From Chloroflexota bacterium (GTDB lineage Bacteria > Chloroflexota > Limnocylindria > P2-11E), in contig VBDQ01000041.1 in NCBI GenBank assembly GCA_005889075.1, positions 1 through 50,043 on the forward strand: a stretch of 50,043 bases of DNA. Direction: 5' to 3'. The position numbers and the translations under genes are program-made. How positions within the stretch are numbered: position 1 is the stretch's first letter; the number at the start of each line of letters is the position of its first letter. The notes below the pieces were generated by a model. The model worked only from the letters and a program-made list of their open reading frames with translations. It was not told the DNA's origin and ran no database searches. Positions 49,669 through 50,043 of this stretch are shown piece by piece.

Positions 49669-49780
49669 CGAGGGCTGTCCCGGCCGCTCACGCCACAGCG
49701 GGGAAAGAGGGCGGGCTCTTGCTGGCACCGCTGATGCAGCCAGCGGAACGCGCTTTCTCATTTCGCCGGAGGTATTTCGC

Positions 49781-50043
49781 ATGGCATGCTCGCGCGCCTT
49801 TGTGCGCGGCACGGGCGCTCTTTCGCCGGTCATCGTGATCGTCCTCGTGGCGTCTCTCGCTCCATATCTCGGCGCGACCGCAGCCGCGGCGGCGGTCATC
49901 CCTTCAGGCACCGCGGTCGTCTCTGCCGCCCCGCCGACCGCGACGTTCAACCCTAACCTGCTCCTCACCGGAAGCAGCAGCGCGGCCGAGCCGAGCATCC
50001 GGACCGACCGGTTCGGACAATCATTCGTGATCGGCCCGACGGG
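49781..50043 (+). CDS. Secreted protein, N-terminal part (window edge)
   Basis: From ATG 49781 the protein reads MACSRAFVRGTGALSPVIVI, then LVASLAPYLGATAAAAAV (signal peptide with likely cleavage after Ala), and later EPSIRTDRFGQSFVIGPTG at the window end. The phrase EPSI..D..G..FV..P.G is typical of secreted beta-propeller/sialidase-like (BNR) proteins, but the part seen is too short for a firm call. GGAGGT sits 7 nt upstream of the ATG, a strong ribosome site. The gene continues past position 50043. Confidence 0.75.
   Translation, partial: MACSRAFVRGTGALSPVIVIVLVASLAPYLGATAAAAAVIPSGTAVVSAAPPTATFNPNLLLTGSSSAAEPSIRTDRFGQSFVIGPT

Noticed and set aside
49680-49780. Possible riboswitch (c-di-GMP type) upstream of the secreted-protein gene, with a GCTGGC/GCCAGC inverted repeat
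   Set aside because: The conserved core nucleotides of c-di-GMP-I or cobalamin riboswitches could not be matched; only a 6-bp repeat and a good ribosome site are present.
1-50043. tRNA, rRNA, CRISPR arrays, IS elements, origins
   Set aside because: No T-loop-like motif in a gap, no regularly spaced direct repeats, no transposase or integrase, and no DnaA-box cluster were recognised by eye; gaps are too short for most of these.

Overview
The window is a compact, high-GC bacterial chromosome segment. Nearly all genes are housekeeping genes with 1 to 16 nt overlaps or very short gaps. The gene set suggests an aerobic, free-living member of the Terrabacteria, most likely Chloroflexota: type II NADH dehydrogenase, RNase J, FtsK next to a RodZ-like protein, family-4 iron-sulfur uracil-DNA glycosylase, an F420-type luciferase-like oxidoreductase, archaeal/fungal-type aspartate-semialdehyde dehydrogenase and an Flp pilin. 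This placement is inference; no rRNA, tRNA or CRISPR array was recognised.

Layout: (1) 1-3.1 kb: end of a peptide-type ABC permease, 3-methyladenine DNA glycosylase and mutS2. (2) 3.1-5.9 kb, minus strand: class A penicillin-binding protein followed by a Nudix hydrolase. (3) 5.9-10.5 kb: tyrS, a TPR protein, NADH dehydrogenase II and a small membrane protein, chained by 4-nt overlaps. (4) 10.5-12.6 kb, minus strand: EF-G-like GTPase, divergent from yebC-ruvC-ruvA and a tiny Flp pilin gene. (5) 15.0-24.5 kb: nusA-ylxR-infB-rbfA-nrnA-truB, a membrane glycosyltransferase, ribF, a small membrane protein and an NHL-repeat protein. rimP and ruvB are not in their usual places. (6) 24.5-29.4 kb: a decayed response regulator, a tandem GNAT protein, an F420-type oxidoreductase and a nitrate/sulfonate/taurine-type ABC transporter whose permease gene is broken. 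(7) 29.5-41.9 kb: rpsO, pnp, glycosyltransferase 2, YdjC/ChbG deacetylase, methyltransferase, uracil-DNA glycosylase, RNase J, FtsK, RodZ-like, pgsA, CinA-type amidase and a methyltransferase. (8) 41.9-47.2 kb: aspartate-family amino-acid genes (hom, lysC, asd) with a membrane thioredoxin-like gene and an MFS transporter. (9) 47.2 kb-end: zinc-ribbon peptide, lipoprotein amidohydrolase, peptidoglycan amidase, AlkA-type glycosylase and the start of a secreted protein.

Four observations go beyond routine annotation. First, there are two families of dispersed fold-back repeats. Family A has a copy between ruvC and ruvA and an inverted copy inside the 3' end of a glycosyltransferase gene, with identical 15-nt and 18-nt ends and conserved bulges. 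Family B is a 20-nt palindromic core inside three unrelated coding sequences, encoding Ala/Pro/Gly linkers. Second, several conserved genes (ribF, the GT2 gene, truB, the thioredoxin-like gene, probably ruvC) have no ATG, GTG or TTG where their conserved N-terminus begins. They appear to start at ATC or CTG immediately after or overlapping the upstream stop codon. Third, three genes (nrnA, the ABC permease, a response regulator) each seem to lack a similar block of very roughly 30-40 codons. Fourth, there are striking RNA structures at RNA-metabolism genes: an 11-bp perfect palindrome over the RNase J start codon, and intrinsic terminators with GNRA loops before nusA and before pnp.
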